Source of the DNA: Stakelama saccharophila
GTDB lineage: Bacteria > Pseudomonadota > Alphaproteobacteria > Sphingomonadales > Sphingomonadaceae
Reading direction: 5' to 3'
DNA length: 64,000 nt
NCBI RefSeq assembly: GCF_032229225.1
Contig: NZ_CP135076.1
Coordinates: 1,283,001 to 1,347,000 of the forward strand
Below the pieces are notes generated by a model that worked only from the letters and a program-made list of their open reading frames with translations, was not told the DNA's origin and did not search any database. Position 1 is the first letter of the stretch. Every line of letters begins with the position of its first letter. Below are positions 44,214 to 52,389 of the stretch, one piece after another. A program made the translations under genes and the position numbers.

Positions 44214-44250
44214 GGCCGGAGCGACCCTGTCGCGCCGGCCACTCTTTTGC
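44214..44250 (+). terminator. Hairpin terminator between TonB receptor and GH43 gene
   Basis: Arms GGCCGGAGCGAC and GTCGCGCCGGCC pair with one A/G mismatch around a CCT loop, followed by ACTCTTTTGCC. It sits 31 bp after the receptor stop and ends 13 bp before GH43, the same arrangement as the hairpin at 13913-13957 in the glucan locus. The short T run suggests partial termination. Confidence 0.6.
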
Positions 44251-44262
44251 CGAGGGCATCGC

Positions 44263-45882
44263 ATGATCAATCGAAGAACCGGGCTCAAGGCGGTGGCGGC
44301 GGCCGGGATGTTACGGCTCGTGCCGGGTGTGGCGGCCGCGCAGGGATCGCGCGCGACATCGTCGCTCGACCCCTATGCCGATATGCAATGGGGCCGCGGT
44401 TTTGAGGGGCAGCGCAAGGCCGATCTCGGCGACGGCACCTTCCTCAATCCCGTCTTCGCCGGCGATCATCCCGATCCGTCGATTATCCGCGACGGCGACG
44501 ATTATTACCTGACCTTTTCCAGCTTCGACGCCTATCCGGGCATCGTCATCTGGCACAGCCGCGACCTCGTGAACTGGCGGCCGGTGACGGCGGCGCTGAC
44601 CGTGCCGATCGGATCGGTATGGGCGCCCGAACTGGTCAAGCATGACGGGCGCTATTTCGTCTATATCCCGGCACGAACACCGGACAAGAAGTCGATCTAT
44701 GTCATCCATGCCGACCGGATCGAAGGGCCGTGGTCGGAACCGATCGATCTCGACCTGCCCGATCATATCGATCCCGGTCATGCGGTGGGCGAGGACGGCA
44801 CGCGCTATATCTTCCTGTCGGGCGGCGACCGGGTGAAGCTGACGCCCGACGGTCTCGCCAAGGCGGGCCCCGTCGAGCACGTCTACGATCCCTGGCACTA
44901 TCCCGAGGACTGGGTGGTCGAAACCTTCGCGCCCGAGGGGCCGAAGATCACCAGGGCCGGCGACTATTACTATATGACGCTCGCCGTCGGCGGGACGGCG
45001 GGGCCGCCGACCGGGCACATGGTCATCATGGCGCGGGCGCGGACGATCGACGGGCCGTGGGAGAACGATCCGAACAATCCCGTCATCAAGACGATGTCGG
45101 CCGGGGAGAAATGGTGGTCGCGCGGCCATGCGACGCCGTTCGAGGGGCCGGACGGCCGGTGGTGGATGATCTATCACGGCTATGAGAACGGCTATTGGAC
45201 GCTCGGCCGGCAGGCATTGTTGCAGCCTTTCGAGTGGGGCGAGGACGGCTGGGCGAAGCCGATCGGCGGCGATCTGTCGAAGCCGCTGAAAAAACCGGTC
45301 GATCTCGGCGAACTGCCCACCGGCATGCCGCTCAGCGACGATTTTTCGACCGACAGGTTCGGTATCCAATGGTCCTTTTATGATCCCGGCCCGAACGAGA
45401 AGGCGCGCGTGCGCCGCGCGGGCAAGGTGATGCATGTCCGCGGCAAGGGCAGAACGCCGTCCGATTGTTCGCCGATCACCTGCATCTGCGGGGATCACGC
45501 GTACCGGATGGAAGTCGATGTCGAAGTCGATCCGGACGCCGAGGGCGGACTGCTGCTTTACTACAATCGCCGGCTCTATGCCGGGCTGGGGCTGAACGCA
45601 AAGGGCCTGATGATGCACCGCTACGGCCTGCAGCGGCAGACCGGCAAGCCGCCCGCGATCGCGCGCAAGATGCGCGTGGCGATCGAAAACGATCGCAATA
45701 TCGTGACGATGTACACCAGCGCCGATGGCGGCAAGTCGTGGGAGAAGTTCGACGTCCAGATGGAAGTGTCGGGATACAATCACAACACCGCCTATGATTT
45801 CCTCAGCCTGCGCCCCGGCCTCTATGCGGCGGGCAGGGGCGAGGTGCGTTTCGCCAACTTCACCTACAGAACTCTGCCATGA
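44263..45882 (+). CDS. GH43-family glycoside hydrolase with C-terminal beta-sandwich, exported
   Basis: 539 residues from ATG 44263. MINRRTGLKAVAAAGMLRLV is a Tat-type signal. The five-bladed propeller of GH43 is clear: catalytic base Asp in GDHPDPSIIRDGDDYYL, the pKa-modulating Asp in LPDHIDPGHAVGEDG, and the acid Glu in VVETFAPEGPKITRAGDYYYM. From about residue 350 (LSDDFSTDRFGIQWSFYDPG) a concanavalin-like C-terminal sandwich follows. GH43 enzymes remove arabinose, xylose or galactose side units; in a pectin locus arabinan or galactan side chains are likely. Confidence 0.93.
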   Translation: MINRRTGLKAVAAAGMLRLVPGVAAAQGSRATSSLDPYADMQWGRGFEGQRKADLGDGTFLNPVFAGDHPDPSIIRDGDDYYLTFSSFDAYPGIVIWHSRDLVNWRPVTAALTVPIGSVWAPELVKHDGRYFVYIPARTPDKKSIYVIHADRIEGPWSEPIDLDLPDHIDPGHAVGEDGTRYIFLSGGDRVKLTPDGLAKAGPVEHVYDPWHYPEDWVVETFAPEGPKITRAGDYYYMTLAVGGTAGPPTGHMVIMARARTIDGPWENDPNNPVIKTMSAGEKWWSRGHATPFEGPDGRWWMIYHGYENGYWTLGRQALLQPFEWGEDGWAKPIGGDLSKPLKKPVDLGELPTGMPLSDDFSTDRFGIQWSFYDPGPNEKARVRRAGKVMHVRGKGRTPSDCSPITCICGDHAYRMEVDVEVDPDAEGGLLLYYNRRLYAGLGLNAKGLMMHRYGLQRQTGKPPAIARKMRVAIENDRNIVTMYTSADGGKSWEKFDVQMEVSGYNHNTAYDFLSLRPGLYAAGRGEVRFANFTYRTLP

Positions 45883-46886
45883 TCGATCGTCGTAGCGCAC
45901 TCATCGGATCGCTCGCCGCCGCGGCCGGCGCGGGATTTGCCGGGCGCGCGGGCGCGCAGACCGCCCCACCGCATATCGAAGGCGGAGACGTACCCGCCTG
46001 GCCGCAACCGACGGAGACGATCGATTTGTGGCCGGACGGCGCGCCGGGCGCGCCGGCGACGCCCTTTGAGGAGCGTGTCACCGAGCGCAGCGAGGACGGC
46101 GAAGTGAACGACCGCGCGGTGGATCATGTCGCCGTGCCGCGCATGGCGGTGTTCAAGCCGTGGCGGCCCAACGGCGCGTCGATGCTGATCATGCCGGGCG
46201 GCGGCTATATCCGCGTGGTCATCGACCGCGAAGGCTATGAAATGGCGCAGTGGCTCGCCGAGCGCGGATTCACCTGCTTCGTGCTGTTCTATCGCCTGCC
46301 GGGCGAGGGCTGGGCGGCCGGTCCCGATGTCTCGCTGTCCGATGCGCAGCGCGCAATGCGGCTGATCCGCCACCGCGCCGTCGACTATGCGGTCGATCCG
46401 GCGCGGGTGAGCGCGATGGGCTTTTCGGCGGGCGGCCATCTGTGCGCCGACCTCGCGACACGCTTCGATGCGCGGACCTATGACGCGGTCGACGATGCCG
46501 ACAAGCTCTCGGCACGGCCGCAGGTGGCGGCGCCGATCTATCCGGTGATGACGATGAAGCGGCCTTACGCGCATGAAGGATCGCGCACCGCGCTGATCGG
46601 CGCGGATGCCGGAGCGACGCTGGAGACGGCGCATTCGCCCGATAGGAACGTGAAGGACAACACGCCGCCCTGCTTCCTCTGCCATGCCGAGGACGATCCC
46701 GCGGTGCCGGTCGAAAACACGCTGCTGTTCCGCGCCGCGCTGAAAGCGAAGGGCGTGCCGGTCGAGACGCATCTGTTCGAACATGGCGGCCACGGCTTCG
46801 CCATGCGCCGCGTGATCGGCAAGCCGGCCGGACGCTGGCCCGAACTGTTCCTCAATTGGGCGCGCACGCACGAGGTGCTGATCTGA
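45879..46886 (+). CDS. Alpha/beta hydrolase, carbohydrate acetylesterase-like, exported
   Basis: 335 residues, overlapping the GH43 stop in an ATGA. The N-terminus MIDRRSALIGSLAAAAGAGFAGRAGAQ is a Tat-type signal. The fold shows MLIMPGGGYIRVVIDREGYEMAQWL (oxyanion region), nucleophile Ser in GFSAGGHLCADLA, the acid in HAEDDPAVPVENT and the His in HGGHGFAM. This is the pattern of carbohydrate acetyl/feruloyl esterases that sit beside glycosidases. It probably deacetylates pectin or xylan side chains; specificity unknown. Confidence 0.88.
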   Translation: MIDRRSALIGSLAAAAGAGFAGRAGAQTAPPHIEGGDVPAWPQPTETIDLWPDGAPGAPATPFEERVTERSEDGEVNDRAVDHVAVPRMAVFKPWRPNGASMLIMPGGGYIRVVIDREGYEMAQWLAERGFTCFVLFYRLPGEGWAAGPDVSLSDAQRAMRLIRHRAVDYAVDPARVSAMGFSAGGHLCADLATRFDARTYDAVDDADKLSARPQVAAPIYPVMTMKRPYAHEGSRTALIGADAGATLETAHSPDRNVKDNTPPCFLCHAEDDPAVPVENTLLFRAALKAKGVPVETHLFEHGGHGFAMRRVIGKPAGRWPELFLNWARTHEVLI

Positions 46887-46891
46887 CGGAG

Positions 46892-48466
46892 GTGTTTTCT
46901 CCCGACCGGCGCGGCGCGCTCGCCGGGCTGGCTGTGCTGGCGTTGTTGCCGAGGGTGTTCGCCCCGGCCCGTGCCGCCACTTCGCGCGATGCCGGGCTTG
47001 TTGCGCTGCTCGACCGGATCGACGCGGGCGACCCGGTGGCTGGCCTGGGGGCGCTGCGTGGTTTCGATGCACGCGGGCTGTCGCCGGTGCGCCGGCTCGA
47101 TCTGCTCGCGGTGCGGCAGGGCCTTGCGGTCGATGCGCGGATGCTGGCGCGGTGGAATTGGCTCAGGCCGGGCCGCTCGCCCTATCCGGTGTCGCCGCGT
47201 ACCGGGAACTGGCGCAAGGTGGCGGAAGGCGGCACCGTCGCAGCCGATGCGATCCGCGCCGATACGCAAATGCTCGACGCAGCGGCGAACCAGGGCGTGG
47301 TGCTGCCAAGGGCGCTGCTCGACGAGACGCTACGCGCCGTCGAGGCGGCACGGGGCAGGGCGAGCGGCGAAAGTGCGGCGGCGCTTGCCGGACAGGCGGC
47401 AGCGTTGCGCAAGCAGCGTCCCCACGCTCCCGATCATGCCGGCCTGGTGCGCCTGCGCGGCGGATCCGATTATTTCGCGCTGATGCTCGAACGTGCACTG
47501 GGCGAGGCGATCGCGCCTGCCGCTGCGCATGCGCGCGCCGAGGCGGCGGCGCGAGCGCTGGCCCGGCGCGCCGACATGCTGTTCGCCAAACTCGGCATGA
47601 AGGGCGGCTCGAACGGTGAGCGCTTCCGTGCGTTGGCGCGCGATCCGCGCCACCTCTATGCCGACAGCGGTGCCGGGCGCGATCGGGCGGTGGCCGACAT
47701 GAATCGCTGGATGGCGCGTGCGCGTCGATGGATGCCGCAGGCGTTCGGCACGATTCCGCCCGCCGTCGATCATGTCGCGGCGCGGCGCATGTCGCGCGCC
47801 GACGAGGCGGCGGGGCGCGGCGGCTATCGCACCGTGCCGCCCGCCGATGGATCGGGCGAGGGCGGCTATTACGTCGACCTCGCGCATATCCGGCGCCGGC
47901 CCGACTGGACACTTTCCAGCGTGGTGCATCACGAGCTTCTGCCCGGCCATATGCTGCAGATGCCGATCGAAGCGGCGGCCGATCCACACCCATTGCGGCT
48001 GTCCTATGCCGCCGCCTTCACCGAGGGATGGGCGATCTATGCCGAGGAACTGATGGCGCATGCCGGCGCGTTCGAGGGAGCGCCCGAGGCGGAACTCGGC
48101 TATATCCAATGGGCGCTGTTCCGCGTCGGCCGCGCGCTGGCCGATACCGGCATCCACAGCCGGGGCTGGACGCAAGCGCAGGCGATCGCGCGGTTGCGCG
48201 ACCTGCAGGGCGAGGGCGTGATCTTCGCGCCCATCGAGGAGGATGTCGCGCGCATCTGCCTCGAACCGGGCATCCGCTCGGCCGAATTTTTGATGGCCGC
48301 CTCGCTTGCCGATCTGCGGGACATAGCGGGCGATGTCCGCGACTTTCACGATCATGTGCTGGCGCCCGGATCGCTGCCGCTTCATCTGGTGGAGGCGGTG
48401 GCGCGACACGATGGTGCCGGTACGGCCGTGCCGACGACATATTCCGGCCGAGGGGGCGCAGCCTGA
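46892..48466 (+). CDS. DUF885-family protein (putative metallopeptidase), exported
   Basis: 524 residues from a GTG at 46892; the start is uncertain because the frame is open upstream to a TTG at 46856 and no good ribosome site is seen. RRGALAGLAVLALLPRVFAPARA suggests export. The DUF885 metal site appears as SVVHHELLPGHMLQM followed by AFTEGWAIYAEELM, the HExxxGH plus Glu arrangement. Family members are zinc carboxypeptidase-like. A peptidase at the end of a polysaccharide locus is unexpected. It is nearly contiguous with the acetylesterase gene. Confidence 0.85.
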   Translation: MFSPDRRGALAGLAVLALLPRVFAPARAATSRDAGLVALLDRIDAGDPVAGLGALRGFDARGLSPVRRLDLLAVRQGLAVDARMLARWNWLRPGRSPYPVSPRTGNWRKVAEGGTVAADAIRADTQMLDAAANQGVVLPRALLDETLRAVEAARGRASGESAAALAGQAAALRKQRPHAPDHAGLVRLRGGSDYFALMLERALGEAIAPAAAHARAEAAARALARRADMLFAKLGMKGGSNGERFRALARDPRHLYADSGAGRDRAVADMNRWMARARRWMPQAFGTIPPAVDHVAARRMSRADEAAGRGGYRTVPPADGSGEGGYYVDLAHIRRRPDWTLSSVVHHELLPGHMLQMPIEAAADPHPLRLSYAAAFTEGWAIYAEELMAHAGAFEGAPEAELGYIQWALFRVGRALADTGIHSRGWTQAQAIARLRDLQGEGVIFAPIEEDVARICLEPGIRSAEFLMAASLADLRDIAGDVRDFHDHVLAPGSLPLHLVEAVARHDGAGTAVPTTYSGRGGAA

Positions 48467-48684
48467 AAGTCGTGGGCAAGGCGGAGATGCCCGTGATCCG
48501 CACCGGACCCTATGGGTTCGGTTCGCCCCCTGGGCAGACGTGGTGGCCGACCGCGAAGACAATGCGCGGCCGCTTCACATTGACTGGCCGGCTTGGGATT
48601 ACCACTGTTGGGGAACGCTGGCGCTTTTTGAAGCGCTGATCTGGAAGGCGCCACGCGCCCTAATACCGTATCGAAAGGATGATT
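48467..48684 (+). other. Gap with possible gene remnant
   Basis: No complete gene. One frame (about 48505-48660) translates to a run that looks protein-like (FAPWADVVADREDNARPL, then IDWPAWDYHCWGTLALFEAL) but has no start and runs into the FKBP gene in another frame. It could be the tail of a deleted gene left behind at the end of the pectin locus, or chance. I do not recognise the family. Confidence 0.3.
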
Positions 48685-49122
48685 ATGCAAACCGCGAAAA
48701 ACGGCGATACCGTGCGTATCGACTATGTCGTGCGCAAGAGCGATGACAGCATTGTCGGCGGCACCGAACAGGACGGGCCGCAAACCGTAAAGATCGGCGG
48801 AGCCGAGATCTTTCCGCAGATCGAGGCCGCCCTGGACGGCATGAAGGTGGGCGACGAACAGGTCGTGACGATCGCCGCTGCCGACGCCTTCGGGCCGCGC
48901 CACGAAGAAATGGTCATCGATATTCCGCGCGCGAACCTGCCCCAGGATGCCGAGCCGCAACCGGGCATGATGCTCTCTGCCAAGCAGCAAGACGGTTCGA
49001 CCGCCAATCTCGTGATTACCGAGGTTGGAGAGACGTCGATCACGGCGGACGGCAATCATCCGCTTGCCGGCGAGGACCTGAATTTTGAAGTGACCCTGGT
49101 CGAGATCAAAGACGCGGCCTGA
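48685..49122 (+). CDS. FKBP-type peptidyl-prolyl isomerase, SlyD-like
   Basis: 145 residues from ATG 48685 (AAAGGA upstream; ATG 48679 also in frame). FKBP fold with an inserted chaperone flap: DTVRIDYVVRKSDDSIVGG, FPQIEAALDGMKVGDEQVV, AADAFGPRHEEMVIDIPRANLP and GNHPLAGEDLNFEVTLVEI. It catalyses proline isomerisation and helps fold proteins in the cytoplasm. The His-rich nickel-binding tail of E. coli SlyD is absent. Confidence 0.94.
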   Translation: MQTAKNGDTVRIDYVVRKSDDSIVGGTEQDGPQTVKIGGAEIFPQIEAALDGMKVGDEQVVTIAAADAFGPRHEEMVIDIPRANLPQDAEPQPGMMLSAKQQDGSTANLVITEVGETSITADGNHPLAGEDLNFEVTLVEIKDAA

Positions 49123-49134
49123 TCGGCCGCTTTT
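49114..49134 (+). terminator. Intrinsic terminator of the FKBP gene
   Basis: GCGGCC (49114-49119) and GGCCGC (49125-49130) form a 6-bp stem that includes the stop codon region, followed by TTTT. The next gene is convergent. Confidence 0.65.
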
Positions 49135-49226
49135 CCCGCGGAATATTCGTGAAAGGACATGCAGGCGGCCGGTAGGGGACCTGCTCCATCCGGCCCCGCA
49201 TGCCGCAACGGTCGGGGCGCCGGCGA

Positions 49227-50459
49227 TCAGGCGGTCGGCGAACCGCCGGTCTGCGCGGGCGCCAACGACGTCGATGCCTGGTCGCGTCGCGCATCCCACA
49301 ACGCCACGAGGAAGATGGCGAAGCCGCCGAGCGCGAGGCCGGCGCCGACCCAGCCCGTGACCGCCCAGCCATAGCCGGCGCCGATGGCAAGCCCGCCCAA
49401 CAGGGGACCCAATGCGTTCGCGGTGTTGAATGCGCTGTGGTTGAGCGCTGCGGCCAGGGTCTGGGCGTCGTCGGCGACGTCCATCAGCCGCGTTTGCAGA
49501 ATGGCGCCGAGCCCGCCGCCGCAACCGATCAGGAACACGACCGGAACGACCGTCCAGACGCTGTGCGCCGCCAGCGGAAACAATGCGAGCGCGCCCGCGC
49601 TCCACAACAGGGTCGCGCCCACTGCCGGCATCAGCGCGCGGTCGGCGGCCCTGGCGCATACGATGGTGCCGATCGTCATACCAAGCCCGAATACGGCGAA
49701 GACGAGCGGGGTGGCGGCCTCCGCCATCCCGGTGACCGCGATCAACGTGGTGGCGAGATAGGTATAGACACAGAACATGCCGCCGAAGCCGATCGCGCCG
49801 ATGCCGAGCGTCAGCCAGACCTGCCGCCGGCCGAGCGCGCCGAGTTCGCGGAGTGGGCTCGCGCCCGTTCGCGGCAGGCCGATCGGTGCCACCAGCCGTA
49901 CCGCCAATGCGGTCGCCATCGCCAGCACCGCCACCAGGCCGAAGCCCAGCCGCCAGCCGAATATCTGGCCTATGCCGTTGGCGAGCGGTACGCCGACGAT
50001 CGTCGCCGCGGTCAGGCCGATCATCACCGTCGCGACCGCCTGTGAACGCCGATCGCGCGGGACCAGCGATGCCGCGAGCAGCGAGGCGACGCCGAAATAG
50101 GCGCCGTGCGGCAGGCCGCTCATAAAACGGAAAACCAGCATCCAGCCATAGCTGGGCGCCAGCGCGCTCAGCCCGTTGGCGAGCGCGAAGACGAGCATGA
50201 GCGCCATGAGCAGCGTGCGGCGCGCAATCCGTGCCGCCAGCACCGCGATCACCGGTGCGCCGACCACCACTCCCAAGGCATAGGCGCTGATGACGTGCCC
50301 GGCGGTCGGCTCGTCGATGTTCAGGCCGTGGGCGAAATAGGGCAGCAGGCTCATCGCCGCGAATTCGGTCGTGCCGATCGCGAAACCGCCCATGGCGAGC
50401 GCGAACAGAACGACGGATGCGGAAAAGTCCTCACCGGGAACTGGGGACAAGCGGATCAT
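49227..50459 (-). CDS. MFS efflux transporter (DHA1 type)
   Basis: 410 residues from ATG 50459, about 12 membrane helices. GGFAIGTTEFAAMSLLPYFAHGL, AYALGVVVGAPVIAVLAARIARR and FRFMSGLPHGAYFGVASLLAASL are hallmarks of the AraJ/NepI/chloramphenicol-resistance branch of drug:H+ antiporters. Substrate unknown: sugars, nucleosides or drugs have been reported for relatives. It stands alone between convergent FKBP and an unrelated upstream gene; the 180-bp gap upstream shows nothing notable. Confidence 0.92.
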   Translation of the reverse strand: MIRLSPVPGEDFSASVVLFALAMGGFAIGTTEFAAMSLLPYFAHGLNIDEPTAGHVISAYALGVVVGAPVIAVLAARIARRTLLMALMLVFALANGLSALAPSYGWMLVFRFMSGLPHGAYFGVASLLAASLVPRDRRSQAVATVMIGLTAATIVGVPLANGIGQIFGWRLGFGLVAVLAMATALAVRLVAPIGLPRTGASPLRELGALGRRQVWLTLGIGAIGFGGMFCVYTYLATTLIAVTGMAEAATPLVFAVFGLGMTIGTIVCARAADRALMPAVGATLLWSAGALALFPLAAHSVWTVVPVVFLIGCGGGLGAILQTRLMDVADDAQTLAAALNHSAFNTANALGPLLGGLAIGAGYGWAVTGWVGAGLALGGFAIFLVALWDARRDQASTSLAPAQTGGSPTA

Positions 50460-50639
50460 TGTGCGCTGCAACATCGCAGCAAGATGTTGCCGCTCACGAG
50501 CGGCCGCAACTGCGAAGCGGACAAGTATGTCCGCAATCTTCGCAACCGGACGCCGCACCGATCGCACCGACCTGTGCCTGCAAGCCGTTTATGGAGTGGA
50601 CCGGCGCGGCCGCGGGCCGCGCCGGAGCCGGAGCGCCGC

Positions 50640-52316
50640 TCAGTCGCAGGTGCCGCCGGCGCTCGCGTCGAGGTCGAGGCAGCGGCCGTCGACATCGCCG
50701 CGCGCGAGCGGCAGGTCCACAAGTGCGGCGAGGCTCGGCATGATGTCGACCGTTTCCACGCCGAGCGGTTGTTCGAAACCGGCCATCCCCTTGCGCCAGA
50801 ACAGGATCGGCACGCGCCGGTCGTAATCCCAGATGCTGCCATGGGTGGCGACATAGCCCCCGGTGGGATCGGGGATCGGCGTGATGCGCGGCTTCAGCAT
50901 CACGATCAGGTCGCCCGATCGGTTCGGATCGAAGGATGCGCGGGCGCGCTCGGCCAGGCTCCAGGTGACCGGCGGCGTATGGGCGATGGCAACCTGCTCC
51001 AGATCCTTCCGGGTGAAGACCGCCGCGACCTGCGGATCGGCGCGGTAGCGCTGCACGGCGGCTGCCAGTACTTTTTCGCGCGTCGCGCTGTCGAGGTCAT
51101 GATCGATCCAGATGTCGCCGACTCCGCTGCCGTGCAGCGGATTGTCCGCCAGGCCGAGTTCCTGCGCGATGCGCGCGCCGATCAGCTTCGCTGAGATGGA
51201 GGGATCGACGCGCTTCGCATCCGGGATGGCGTGCATGCGTTCGCGCTCGGGAAGGTCGTTGCCGCCATGATCGGCGGTCAGCGCCACGACGTAATCGACG
51301 CCGGTCGCGTCCAGCACCCCGAAGAAATCGCCGAGATCGCGGTCGAGCGACAGCAGTTGCAGGCACATCTCGCTGCCCTCGGTGCCATAGGTGTGGCCGA
51401 CATAGTCCGTGGCCGAGGCGCCGATGTCGATGATGTCGGTGGCGGGCCCCCGGCCGAGCTTCATGTCCTGGATCAGCGCAGCGGCGAGCGCCAGCGTCGC
51501 ACCGTCGAATTCCGGCGAGGCGCGGAAGGCGTGATAATCGCCGGCTGCGCGGGCGAAGCGGCCGGTGCCGACGGTCTTGCCCGCACCGATCGGGATGGCG
51601 CGCGAATGCGCCCGGCAGACGGGGGGAAGCTCGAGCGCCGGTTGCGCCCGGGCGATTTCGGCTGCGACGGCCTTGTTGGTGCGGGTCACCGCATCCGGTT
51701 CTTCGCGGTCCGCATAGCTGCGATAGCGCTTGCCGTCCCACCACCAGAGTTCGTCGATATCGTGCCCGCCCATCATCACCGCCGCACGGTCCTTGCCGGC
51801 GACGGAGACGACGCGCGTGCGCGGGTCGGCGGCTTTCATGCGTTCCCCGAGCGTCGGCACCTTCAGATGTTTGTCCGATACGGTGTAATCGTCGGAATTG
51901 CTGCCCGGCACGCTCTCGTCCTCGGCGCAATAGACCGTCTTGTCCTTGCGCGGCGTATCGAGATCGATCCAGTTGTTCGCGATGATGCCGGTACGGGACG
52001 GGTGGTCCCCGGTCAGGATGGTGGAGTGGCCGGGGCAGGTCTCGGTCGCGGCATGGCTCTGAAACCCGGACGGGAACACCGCACCTTTCAGAAGACGAGC
52101 GAAACCGCCGGAGAAATAGGTGCGATATTCGGCAAAGAGATCGGCGGAGAACTGGTCGACGGAGATGACGACGATCAGGTCGGGCTTGCTCTCGGGCGAC
52201 GGTACTTCACCGGTGGGTTTCGCGGCCGCCGTCCGGTCTTGCGGATCACTTCGCGCACTTGCGGGCGTGGCCAGCATGGTGGTGAGCGCGAGGGCGGCGG
52301 TGGCGGCGAAACGCAT
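50640..52316 (-). CDS. Alkaline phosphatase, PafA/Sphingomonas type
   Basis: 558 residues with signal peptide MRFAATAALALTTMLATPASA. It belongs to the type I phosphodiesterase/phosphatase branch of the alkaline phosphatase superfamily: metal Asp in VVISVDQFSADLF, threonine nucleophile in SHAATETCPGHSTILTGDHPS, further metal ligands in IDIGASATDYVGHTYG and ALTADHGGNDLPE, and the late HGSIWDYDRRVPI. Sphingomonads use this periplasmic calcium-activated monoesterase to obtain phosphate. No Pho box could be identified by eye. Confidence 0.93.
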   Translation of the reverse strand: MRFAATAALALTTMLATPASARSDPQDRTAAAKPTGEVPSPESKPDLIVVISVDQFSADLFAEYRTYFSGGFARLLKGAVFPSGFQSHAATETCPGHSTILTGDHPSRTGIIANNWIDLDTPRKDKTVYCAEDESVPGSNSDDYTVSDKHLKVPTLGERMKAADPRTRVVSVAGKDRAAVMMGGHDIDELWWWDGKRYRSYADREEPDAVTRTNKAVAAEIARAQPALELPPVCRAHSRAIPIGAGKTVGTGRFARAAGDYHAFRASPEFDGATLALAAALIQDMKLGRGPATDIIDIGASATDYVGHTYGTEGSEMCLQLLSLDRDLGDFFGVLDATGVDYVVALTADHGGNDLPERERMHAIPDAKRVDPSISAKLIGARIAQELGLADNPLHGSGVGDIWIDHDLDSATREKVLAAAVQRYRADPQVAAVFTRKDLEQVAIAHTPPVTWSLAERARASFDPNRSGDLIVMLKPRITPIPDPTGGYVATHGSIWDYDRRVPILFWRKGMAGFEQPLGVETVDIMPSLAALVDLPLARGDVDGRCLDLDASAGGTCD

Positions 52317-52389
52317 GTTCTTTGGCTCCGGACAAGGCTATGATGTCGGCCGCTATGGGCGATCGGATACCCGGACGGCAAGGAGGCTG

